Shown here piece by piece: positions 8,504 through 15,714 of a stretch of 64,000 nucleotides of DNA. A program made the translations under genes and the position numbers. The number at the start of each line of letters is the position of its first letter. Position 1 is the stretch's first letter. Source of the stretch: Nocardiopsis sinuspersici (lineage in GTDB: Bacteria > Actinomycetota > Actinomycetes > Streptosporangiales > Streptosporangiaceae). Location of the stretch: positions 62,001-126,000 of the forward strand of contig VWVT01000010.1 in the NCBI GenBank assembly GCA_008638415.1, read 5' to 3'. The notes beneath the pieces were generated by a model. It did no database searches. It had not been told where the DNA came from and saw only the letters and a list, made by a program, of their open reading frames with translations.

Positions 8504-9157
8504 TCAGGCCCCTTCGGGGGCCTCGCCCAGGTAGAAGGCGGTGGTCCGGTCCCGGGCGGCTCCGGCCTGTGAGGGAGGGGTCCCGGCCTCGACACTGGCC
8601 TCGGCCCACCGCGCGCTGCTCGCCGTGATGAACCGGCGCCCCTCGTCGGTCCGCTCCCAGCCGTCGACCTCGGGGGGCCCGTCGGACCCGGTGGTCAGGT
8701 GCCGCTCCAGCCCCATGAGGGCCAGGTCCCAGCCCACGCCCGTGGCACCCGGGCCGAACCGCTCCCAGAACTCCGCTGTGGTGTCGGCGTACGCGGTGTG
8801 CTCCAGGGTCAGCCGCGCGCCGTCGCCGTCCGGGGCCACCCGGACCGCGATCCAGCTGACATCGTCGCCGTACTCCCAGGTCGCCGTGAAGGACCGGGGC
8901 GCCTCACAGGACTCGACGGTGCCTCCCGCGTTCCCCTCCACCTGGTAGGTTCCGCCCGGGCGCAGCTCGCCGCTGACCGGCGCGAACCACCGGGGGAGCC
9001 GCTCGGCCGACGTACAGGCCTCCCAGAGGTCCTCCACGGTGGTGGGGTAACTCTGGCTGATGGTCGAGACCCGGGTCTCCCGCCCCTCGCGGGTACGGCT
9101 GTCCAGCCCTCGTGAGACGGCCTTGATCTGGGTTTCCACGGAGTTCGGAACGCTCAT
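8504..9157 (-). CDS. SRPBCC/AHSA1 (START-like) protein, candidate CalC-type self-resistance protein
   Basis: 217 residues. After a ~35-residue N-terminal stretch comes the AHSA1-type helix-grip fold: 'YPTTVEDLWEACTSAERLPRWF', 'ELRPGGTYQVEGNAGGTV', 'TATWEYGDDVSWIAVRV' and 'GVGWDLALMGLERHL'. The same fold is used by the enediyne self-sacrifice proteins CalC, CalU16 and CalU19, which bind the drug in a hydrophobic cavity and are cleaved in place of DNA; that is established for calicheamicin. Here the role is inferred from the cluster context and from the second paralogue at 53.6 kb. The start overlaps the ArsR stop (ATGA), so the two are one operon. AHSA1 proteins next to ArsR also occur outside antibiotic clusters, so this is not proof of resistance. 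Confidence 0.8.
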   Translation of the reverse strand: MSVPNSVETQIKAVSRGLDSRTREGRETRVSTISQSYPTTVEDLWEACTSAERLPRWFAPVSGELRPGGTYQVEGNAGGTVESCEAPRSFTATWEYGDDVSWIAVRVAPDGDGARLTLEHTAYADTTAEFWERFGPGATGVGWDLALMGLERHLTTGSDGPPEVDGWERTDEGRRFITASSARWAEASVEAGTPPSQAGAARDRTTAFYLGEAPEGA

Positions 9158-9495
9158 TGTCTCTCCTCGGTACGGCGTTGGCGCTTGCCCCGGGCGATCT
9201 CGGTCTCCAGCGCGGCCAGCTTCGGCTCCCAGAAGTGGCGGAACGAGTCCAGCCAGCTGTCCACCGAGCGCAGGGACGCGGCGTCGACCGAGTACAGGCG
9301 CCGCGTGCCCTCGGCGCGCACGTTCGCCATCCCGCTCTCCCGCAACACGCGCAGGTGTTGGGAGACGGCGGGTTGGCTGATCCCGAACTCCTCGCGGACC
9401 ACCCGGGTCAGCTCGCCTGAGCTGAGCTCTCCCGCTGACAACAGCTCCAGGAGACGCCGTCTGACCGGGTCACCGAGAACGTCGAAGGCATGCAT
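9154..9495 (-). CDS. ArsR-family winged-helix repressor (paralogue 1)
   Basis: 113 residues from ATG; a GTG two codons earlier is possible. It is a compact winged helix: 'DPVRRRLLELLSAGELSSGE', recognition region 'FGISQPAVSQHLRVLRESGM' and wing 'EGTRRLYSV'. No Cys metal-binding pair is present, so it is likely a non-metal ArsR/SdpR-like repressor. A GATAAT -10 box lies only a few bases upstream of the start, implying a leaderless transcript. A near-copy of the palindrome found at the second ArsR promoter overlaps this promoter. It is very similar to the ArsR protein at 48.7 kb, including the identical core GISQPAVSQHLRVLRE. It probably represses itself and the SRPBCC gene. Confidence 0.9.
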   Translation of the reverse strand: MHAFDVLGDPVRRRLLELLSAGELSSGELTRVVREEFGISQPAVSQHLRVLRESGMANVRAEGTRRLYSVDAASLRSVDSWLDSFRHFWEPKLAALETEIARGKRQRRTEERQ

Positions 9496-9503
9496 GGCCA
9501 CAT

Positions 9504-9532
9504 ATTATCACTCAGGGTTTATATAAGGCCTT
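9504..9532 (-). promoter_or_regulatory. Promoter and operator-like site of the ArsR/SRPBCC operon
   Basis: Read on the minus strand, CCTTATATAAACC precedes GATAAT, which is 8 bases from the ATG of the repressor. The TTATATAA core is the same as in the CTTATATAAG palindrome at three other promoters in the window, with one end base changed. The -35 region is poor. Confidence 0.5.
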
Positions 9533-9674
9533 GTGGAACCACGGTCGCCTGTGCGTTCCGCGTCGTCTCTTCGTGCGGAGCCGTGCTCGGCAAGGACGGA
9601 GTAGACGTCCGCTCCGGGCCGCACGAGCATGGAAAGCGGGTAACTGAGGCGGATCGAGTGGCGGGGAGTGCGGT

Positions 9675-10658
9675 TTGTCGAGTGCGATGGGGGCGTTCCG
9701 GCGCCGGATCATAACCCCGAAACTATCCGAGACAACGCTGAGGACCAGGGGTTTCCACGACAAGGGGCCGACCGCTCGCGGCATCCTGGAGAAGGTGGGG
9801 GCTTCCTTCCTCGACGGCCTGGGCGACGCGGTGGAGACCGCCTCCCCCCATGTGACGGACCAACGGCTGGAGGGTCTGCCCGCACGCTACCGGGGGTTCG
9901 CCTACGAGGGCGCCGCGATGGGGTTCGCGCTCCTGGACGGGTTTCTCCCGGGGAGTACCAGAGCCCGAAGCTTCATCGACGGACCCGGCGCCCCCCACGT
10001 CTACATGGCCTACATCGGCATCGGTTGGGCCATGGCCCGCCTGCCACGGCCGCTGTGGCCGGATACCAAGGCCCTGGACCCGCTGCTCCGGTGGCTCGTA
10101 CACGACGGTTACGGCTTCCACCAGGCCTACTTCCACACCGGTCGGTACGTACACCGTCAGCTTCGCGACCACAGCGCGGCCCGGCGCACGGGGGACGGCC
10201 CCTACGCGCTGCGCGCCGCCGACCAAGGGATCGGGCGGGCCCTGTGGTTCGTGGCCGGTGCGGACGCGGTCCGTGCCGTCGGGTTGGTGGACTCCTTTCC
10301 CCCGGAGCGCAGGTCCGACCTCTGGGCCGGGATCGGCCTGGCGGCGACCTACGCGGGCGGCACGGACGAGGCGGACTTGCGCCGACTGTGCCGGGGCGCG
10401 GGCGAGCACCGGTGGTTCCTGGCGCAGGGCGGTGCCTTCGCCGCCGAGGCGCGGGTGCGCAGCGGTCTCGTCGTTCCGGCCTGCGAGAGCGGGACGAGGG
10501 TGCTGTGCGGTATGGGCGTGGGCCGGGCGGCCCGCCTCTGCCGGGACCTGCGCCCCGGACCCGCCGAGGCGGAGGCCGACCCCGCCCGTCCCCCGTACGA
10601 GTCGTGGCGCGTTCGCCTCGCCGAGGAGCTGGCCCGCCACGGAGGGGACGGGTCGTGA
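9675..10658 (+). CDS. unbL: DUF1702/UnbL-type enediyne biosynthesis protein
   Basis: About 327 residues. The family is recognisable from 'RYRGFAYEGAAMGFALLDG', 'HVYMAYIGIGWAMARLP', 'LRWLVHDGYGFHQAYFHTGR' and 'QGIGRALWFVAGADA', the pattern of DUF1702 proteins that form part of the conserved enediyne cassette. It is soluble and its biochemical role is unproven; the cassette is thought to help shape the nascent polyene into the enediyne core. The start is uncertain: TTG with an upstream GGGGAG is used here, while an ATG four codons in lacks a good site. It is separated by 475 bp from the unbV-unbU operon and divergent from the ArsR operon. Confidence 0.85.
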   Translation: MSSAMGAFRRRIITPKLSETTLRTRGFHDKGPTARGILEKVGASFLDGLGDAVETASPHVTDQRLEGLPARYRGFAYEGAAMGFALLDGFLPGSTRARSFIDGPGAPHVYMAYIGIGWAMARLPRPLWPDTKALDPLLRWLVHDGYGFHQAYFHTGRYVHRQLRDHSAARRTGDGPYALRAADQGIGRALWFVAGADAVRAVGLVDSFPPERRSDLWAGIGLAATYAGGTDEADLRRLCRGAGEHRWFLAQGGAFAAEARVRSGLVVPACESGTRVLCGMGVGRAARLCRDLRPGPAEAEADPARPPYESWRVRLAEELARHGGDGS

Positions 10659-11133
10659 GGCCGGCGGGTCCGGGAAGCCGCCCCGCGGACTCCTCCGTTC
10701 CCCCCGCCCGGACTCCTCCGTTCCCCCCGCCCGGACTCCTCGATGAACCCGGAGCGCACGAACCCGTTCCGTGACGGCACACGGTACGGATTCATCTCCC
10801 GTCCTCCGAAGGAGCCGGTTCGTACACCTTCGGCGCTGCCGTGGGCGACGCCCGTTTCGCCACCGTGGCGGGCTGCATCCGAATGCCCCGGACGTGCCAG
10901 GAATTGTTTCGGACCGGAAAACATCCGCTGGTCGGTGCGGCACGGCGCGAAACATTCCGAACGAGGGCTCCGTGCCCGTGTCCGGTAGTGCGGGCAGTGC
11001 GGGGCCTGATTCTCTTTCCGCGCTCACCGCAGGCAGGGCAAGAATGGATATGGAAAAACTGCGCCCTTCTTATGGATGCTGGTGGTGTTGCGAACTCGAG
11101 CAGGTGGCGGCGCCACCACACTGAGGAGCCCTC
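10659..11133. other. Gene-free leader upstream of unbV
   Basis: No supported gene. It holds a 23-bp direct repeat, a long-range inverted repeat GGAATTGTTTCG / CGAAACATTCC (arms at 10900 and 10948), and a relatively AT-rich stretch GGATATGGAAAAACTG about 90 bases before the unbV start, which may contain its promoter. Confidence 0.5.
10687..10745. repeat. 23-bp tandem repeat, about 2.5 copies
   Basis: GGACTCCTCCGTTCCCC with the linker CCGCCC recurs exactly every 23 bases; the third copy diverges after GGACTCCTC. There is no spacer variation, so it is a simple tandem duplication, not a CRISPR. Confidence 0.75.
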
Positions 11134-13038
11134 ATGCGGTTGATGTACCGTCTGGCGACACTCGCACTGGCCTTGGCGATGGTGGGTGCCCTGGGTACTC
11201 TGACCGTCCGCCCCTCTATGAGCGAGATGGAGAGGGACGAACGCGCGTCCTCCTTCGCGTTCGAGACACGTGCGCTCAACTCGGAGCCCGACGGCGCCCG
11301 CACCCAACGCGAGGTGGCCCCCGACCTGGAGCACTTCGAGGGGTGGATCTCCGCGGTGGGGGCTGGGGCGGCTCTTCTGGACCTGCGCGGGCTGGACCGG
11401 TCGGCCGACGTGTGCCTGGTCGACCCCCGGGACGACAGTGTCACCCTGCGCAACGCCCCTGGGAGCAGTGCCGACGACTATCCCGTCGTGGAGCTGCTGC
11501 CTGAGGGCCTTCCCTACGACCGCACCATGGCGCCCATGGGTTGTGTGCCCGCTGACCTGGACGAGGACGGCGATCTGGACCTTCTCGTCTACTACTGGGG
11601 CCGTTCCCCGGTCCTCTTCGTGAACACGGCCGGCCCCGAGGCGACACCGGCGGCGGAGAGCTTCACCGCCCACGAGACGGTCGAGCCGATGCAGACTTGG
11701 AACACGACCGCGCTGAACATCGCCGACCTGGACGGGTCCGGCTCACTCGACGTCCTCGTGGGCAACTACTTCCCCGACGGAGCGCGCGTGCTGGACCCCG
11801 AGGCGGCCGGCGACTCCCGGATGGAGATGCAGCAGAGCATGGGGCTGGCCACTAACAGCGGACGCAACCGGATCCTGCTCACGGAGCCGGAGGGCGCCGC
11901 GGACACGCCCCCCGTGTTCACCGACGCCAGTACGGCGCTGCCCGAGCACGTCGCCAACGCCTGGACGCTCGCGGCCGGCTTCCAGGACCTGAGCGGCAAC
12001 GGGGTCCCCGACCTCTACCTGGCCAACGACTTCGGCAACGACAGCTTCCTCGTCAACCGCTCCACCCCGGGAGAGCTCCGGCTGGAGCCGCTGAAGGGAG
12101 AGCGGGACATGGTCACCCCGAAGTCACAGGTCATGGCGAACGGTTCCTACAAGGGAATGGGGGTCACCTACACCTACACGGACGGCGCGGACCTGCCGAC
12201 CATCGTCGTCAGCAACATCACCACCCCCTACGCGCTGCACGAGAGCAACCTCGCCTTCGTACCGGACGGTGACGGCGCCGACCTCCTGGAGGGAACGGTG
12301 CCCTACTCCGAGAGCGCTGAGGAACTGGGGATCGCCCGGAGCGGATGGGCATGGGACGTCAAGGCCGCCGACTTCGACAACGACGGCACCGACGAGCTGG
12401 TCCAAGCCACCGGGTTCCTCAAGGGAGACCGGACACGCTGGCCGGAGCTCCAGGAGATCGCGATGGGCAACGACCAGTTGCTCAAGTACCCCCAGGCCTG
12501 GCCCAGGTTCTCCGAGGGGGACGACCTCTCCGGGCACGAGACCAATCCGTTCTGGGTGCGGGGGGAGGACGGACGATACACCGACCTCGCGGCCCCGCTG
12601 GGCATCGCCGAGTACGACGTCACCCGGGCCTTCGCCGTCGGTGACGTCGACGGCGACGGACTCCTTGACATGGCGGTGGCCAATCAGTGGCAGAACTCCC
12701 GGATGCTGCTGAACAGGGCGCCCGACGCGGACCCGGCCGCCATCCTGCGCCTTGTGCGCCCGGGGGCCGCCGGTGACGGCGCCCTGGTGGCGGCGGTCGG
12801 CGCCTCGGCCCGTGTGGACGCCCCCGGCCATCCCCCGCAGACGGAACAGCTCTTCCCCGCCAACGGCCATGTGGGGGTCTCCGACTCGATCGTCCACCTG
12901 GCGGCGCCAGCGGGCGCCCTGCCGGTCACCCTCTCCTGGCGTGACGGGGAAGGCACCCGGCACACCACCGATCTGGTGGTGGAACCAGGAACGCACACGA
13001 TCCTCCTCGAGGACGACGGAACGGCGGTTGTCCGATGA
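11134..13038 (+). CDS. unbV: UnbV enediyne biosynthesis protein (ASPIC/UnbV, FG-GAP repeats)
   Basis: 634 residues. The N-terminus has a basic residue followed by about 20 hydrophobic residues (signal peptide or membrane anchor), so the bulk is probably extracytoplasmic. It contains at least five FG-GAP/integrin-like calcium-binding loops, for example DLDEDGDLDLLV, DLDGSGSLDVLV, DLSGNGVPDLYLAND, DFDNDGTDELV and DVDGDGLLDMAV, making a beta-propeller. The C-terminal ~90 residues are the ASPIC/UnbV domain ending in 'GTHTILLE'. UnbV is one of five proteins conserved in all enediyne clusters; its reaction is not established. The start follows GAGGAG. The stop overlaps the unbU start (ATGA), so the genes are coupled. 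Confidence 0.92.
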   Translation: MRLMYRLATLALALAMVGALGTLTVRPSMSEMERDERASSFAFETRALNSEPDGARTQREVAPDLEHFEGWISAVGAGAALLDLRGLDRSADVCLVDPRDDSVTLRNAPGSSADDYPVVELLPEGLPYDRTMAPMGCVPADLDEDGDLDLLVYYWGRSPVLFVNTAGPEATPAAESFTAHETVEPMQTWNTTALNIADLDGSGSLDVLVGNYFPDGARVLDPEAAGDSRMEMQQSMGLATNSGRNRILLTEPEGAADTPPVFTDASTALPEHVANAWTLAAGFQDLSGNGVPDLYLANDFGNDSFLVNRSTPGELRLEPLKGERDMVTPKSQVMANGSYKGMGVTYTYTDGADLPTIVVSNITTPYALHESNLAFVPDGDGADLLEGTVPYSESAEELGIARSGWAWDVKAADFDNDGTDELVQATGFLKGDRTRWPELQEIAMGNDQLLKYPQAWPRFSEGDDLSGHETNPFWVRGEDGRYTDLAAPLGIAEYDVTRAFAVGDVDGDGLLDMAVANQWQNSRMLLNRAPDADPAAILRLVRPGAAGDGALVAAVGASARVDAPGHPPQTEQLFPANGHVGVSDSIVHLAAPAGALPVTLSWRDGEGTRHTTDLVVEPGTHTILLEDDGTAVVR

Positions 13039-14030
13039 CTGCGACCAAACCCGAAGAGAGAGAGTCCGGAGCACCCGAGGCCGCCGAGGGCCGGACCGCG
13101 GGATCCGGGCCCCCTCCTGCCACCGCGGCCCGCCCCGCCTCGGACCGGAGGGTGATGGCGCTGCGCATGTTCGCCACCTCCATCACCGCGTTCACCGTCC
13201 TGGGACACCTGTTCCTGGGTTTCGAGCAGTCGCCCGTCACCCCCGTCGCGGCCGTTCTGTTCGGTTACGTGTTCGATCTGGTCCTGGAGACACTCGACGC
13301 CCGTGCCGCCGACCGGGAACCCGGTTACGCGGGCGGGGTCGGCAGGATGATCGACTACCTGCTTCCCACCCACATCGCGGGACTGGCGTGCGCGCTGCTG
13401 CTGTGGGGCAACGTCTCGCTGTGGCCGTACCTGTTCGCGGTGGCTGTCGCCGTGTGCAGCAAGTACCTGCTCCGGATCCCGGTGGCGGGCCGCAAACGCC
13501 ACTTCCTCAACCCGTCCAACTTCGGGATCACGGTGACGCTGCTGCTCTTCCCATGGGTGGGGATCGCACCCCCCTACCACTTCACGAACAACATCGACGG
13601 AACCCTGGACTGGCTCATTCCGCTGGGCATCCTCATGGCGGGGACGATGCTCAACATCAACCTCACGAAGCGCTGGCCGCTCATCCTCGGATGGGCGGGC
13701 GGCTTCGCGCTACAGGCGGTGCTGCGGTGGCTGGTCCTGGACCACGCGCTCCTGGCGGCCCTGCTGCCCATGACCGGGGTGGCCTTCGTCCTGTTCACGA
13801 ACTACATGATCACTGACCCGGGGACCACACCCTCCAAACCCCGGAACCAGGTGGTCTTCGGGCTGACCACGGCCATGGTCTACGGACTCCTCGTCACCTT
13901 CCACGTCGTGTTCGGCCTCTTCTTCGCCCTGGTCATCACCTGTGCACTCCGGGGGGCCGTCCTGGTCTGCGCGCCCCGGTTCGGCCGGACCCGTGCGGCC
14001 ACCGCCACGAGTCCGGCCCCGACCGCCTGA
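13035..14030 (+). CDS. unbU: UnbU enediyne biosynthesis membrane protein
   Basis: 331 residues. A soluble Pro/Ala-rich N-terminus (~35 residues) is followed by about nine hydrophobic helices, with short loops and the signature 'GRKRHFLNPSNFGITVTLLL' between them and 'TNYMITDPGTTPSKPRNQ' near the end. The latter resembles the NqrB/RnfD flavin-site region, consistent with the known distant relation of UnbU to that redox family. UnbU is a conserved cassette member of unknown reaction, located in the cytoplasmic membrane. It is translationally coupled to unbV and is followed after 23 bp by another membrane protein gene. Confidence 0.92.
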   Translation: MTATKPEERESGAPEAAEGRTAGSGPPPATAARPASDRRVMALRMFATSITAFTVLGHLFLGFEQSPVTPVAAVLFGYVFDLVLETLDARAADREPGYAGGVGRMIDYLLPTHIAGLACALLLWGNVSLWPYLFAVAVAVCSKYLLRIPVAGRKRHFLNPSNFGITVTLLLFPWVGIAPPYHFTNNIDGTLDWLIPLGILMAGTMLNINLTKRWPLILGWAGGFALQAVLRWLVLDHALLAALLPMTGVAFVLFTNYMITDPGTTPSKPRNQVVFGLTTAMVYGLLVTFHVVFGLFFALVITCALRGAVLVCAPRFGRTRAATATSPAPTA

Positions 14031-14053
14031 ACACCACACCAGCGGAGCGACAC

Positions 14054-14665
14054 ATGCCGAAGACCGAACCCCCCCACGGAACCCCGTCCGCCCCCGGAGA
14101 CACCACCCACGCCGGCCTCTACGGCAGGGCCATGCGCTTTCTGAACTCCCGGGGGCACCACCTGTGCCTGAAGCTGTACATGGTCATCGTCCTCGCGCAC
14201 TGGGCCGAGCACATCATCCAGGCAGCCCAGATCTACGTGCTCGACTGGCCGGTGGAGCAGGCCCGCGGCGCTCTCGGCATCCCCTTCCCCTGGCTGGTCA
14301 CCTCCGAGTGGCTGCACTACGGATACGCCCTGATCATGCTGATCGGGCTGCTCCTGCTCCTGCCGGGTTTCACCGGACGGAGCCGCGCGTGGTGGACGGC
14401 TTCCCTGCTGGTGCAGGTCTGGCACCACTTCGAGCACCTGCTCCTGCTCGTCCAGGCGGCCAACGGAGTCAACATCGGCGGCGGTGACGCCCCGACCAGC
14501 CTCATCCAACTGCTGATCCCCCGTGTCGAGCTGCACCTGTTCTACAACACCATCGTCTTCGTCCCCATGGTCGTGGCGATGTACCTCCACATGCGTCCGA
14601 ACCCCTCGGAACGCGAGGCCATGGACTGTTCGTGCGCACACGCCTCCCGGGGGGCGCACGAGTGA
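14054..14665 (+). CDS. His-rich polytopic membrane protein in the unb operon
   Basis: 203 residues with about four transmembrane helices. It has a striking set of His residues inside or at the edges of the helices: 'LAHWAEHIIQ', 'EWLHYGYALIM', 'QVWHHFEHLLLLVQ' and 'RVELHLFYN'. Repeated HxxEH-type pairs look like a membrane metal (di-iron or heme) site, as in integral-membrane hydroxylases and desaturases, but the exact family is not recognised and the metal site is inference. A Cys-rich tail 'AMDCSCAHAS' follows. It starts 23 bp after unbU and overlaps the next gene by 4 bp (GTGA), so it belongs to the unbV operon and may cooperate with UnbU/UnbV. Confidence 0.75.
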   Translation: MPKTEPPHGTPSAPGDTTHAGLYGRAMRFLNSRGHHLCLKLYMVIVLAHWAEHIIQAAQIYVLDWPVEQARGALGIPFPWLVTSEWLHYGYALIMLIGLLLLLPGFTGRSRAWWTASLLVQVWHHFEHLLLLVQAANGVNIGGGDAPTSLIQLLIPRVELHLFYNTIVFVPMVVAMYLHMRPNPSEREAMDCSCAHASRGAHE

Positions 14666-15105
14666 GCCGCGCTCCGCGCCGGATCTCGGCGTTCACCGTG
14701 GCGCTGCTGCTGGTCGCCGCGCTCATCGTCTACCTGGGGGCCTCCAACGTGGACCGGAGCCTGCGTGCCGCCCGCGCCGACGGTGTCGCCGGAACCTTCA
14801 CCGGCACCAGGCTCGACTGCGTCCAGCACCCGGGCCACGAGTCGTGCACCTGCTACGGCGTCTACGTGCCGGACTCGGGCGGTCCCGAGCGCACCGACGT
14901 CTACCTCTACGGGAGGGACCGGCAGTCCTGCCCTGTGGGGGAGCCCGCCTCCGCCGTGGACGTGGGGTCGGCCAGCCGGGTGTACGGGCCCGAGGGCTCG
15001 AACGAGTGGATCATGACGGCCGCCATGATCCTGGTCGGGCTGGGCGTCGGCGGCTGGGCCGTCCGGCCCCGGCGGGTGGGCGGCGGCCAGGCTCCTCCGG
15101 ACTGA
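14662..15105 (+). CDS. Small two-helix membrane protein (DUF3592-like)
   Basis: 147 residues from a GTG overlapping the preceding stop. One transmembrane helix near the N-terminus ('FTVALLLVAALIVYLG'), an external ~80-residue domain with four Cys ('RLDCVQHPGHESCTCYGVYV' and a later SCP), and a second helix near the C-terminus ('WIMTAAMILVGLGVGGWAV'). The layout of helix, small beta domain, helix resembles DUF3592-type proteins. The cysteines suggest a disulfide-bonded outer domain. Function unknown; its operon position links it to the UnbV/UnbU membrane module. Confidence 0.7.
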   Translation: MSRAPRRISAFTVALLLVAALIVYLGASNVDRSLRAARADGVAGTFTGTRLDCVQHPGHESCTCYGVYVPDSGGPERTDVYLYGRDRQSCPVGEPASAVDVGSASRVYGPEGSNEWIMTAAMILVGLGVGGWAVRPRRVGGGQAPPD

Positions 15106-15714
15106 CGGAGACCCGGCCACGGGGTCCGTGGCCGTAGCCCGGCACGGGAGAGGAAGGCGGCCACCGGCTCCGGACGGCGCTGGGTCCGCCGCAGCGGCCA
15201 GTTCCACGGAGGCCGGGGACGCCGGAGCGGCGGTGCGCGGGTGCGCCCACACCCCTCGGCCTGAGCGCGGCCGTGGTACCGGACCGGACGGGTCCGGGCG
15301 CGCTCCACCGTGCCGGCCAGGGAGGTCCCGGCCTCGTCGGCGAAGCAGGCCCCCGCCCCGGCCCCCCTTCTCGACGCCGGGTCGAGTCGTGCGCGGCCCG
15401 GCCGGCGGCGTCCCCATCGCGTTCCCGCCCCGCCCGAAAGGGGGCGGCCCTGTTCGGGCGGCGGAGCCCGTGGCGGCCTCCCGGACCCGCTGGTGCGGGG
15501 AGTCCCGCCCACCGCGGAAACGAACAGCCGGACTCCGGTGATTCCCGACGGTGAACGCGACCGTGCACTTCCCCGCATAGCAATAATCACGCTGTTATTT
15601 AATAGGGGTTTCCTGGAATGGCATGAAAGAAGAAGAAGGTTCGGTGGGCGTCCCGCATGCTTGGTGTGGGGTTGGCCTCTGCCAGTCCTTTGCGAGGCGG
15701 ATGTGGGGTGGATT
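15106..15714. promoter_or_regulatory. Gene-free 609 bp leader and promoter region of the enediyne PKS
   Basis: No supported gene. Base composition drops sharply after about 15580, where CAATAATCACGCTGTTATTTAATAGG provides a likely promoter about 110-130 bases before the PKS start. A purine-rich GAAAGAAGAAGAAGG follows. The length of leader suggests regulator binding, but no clear palindrome stands out. Confidence 0.45.

Noticed and set aside
10687-10745. Regular short repeats as a possible CRISPR
   Set aside because: Direct 23-bp tandem copies without spacers and only about 2.5 units.
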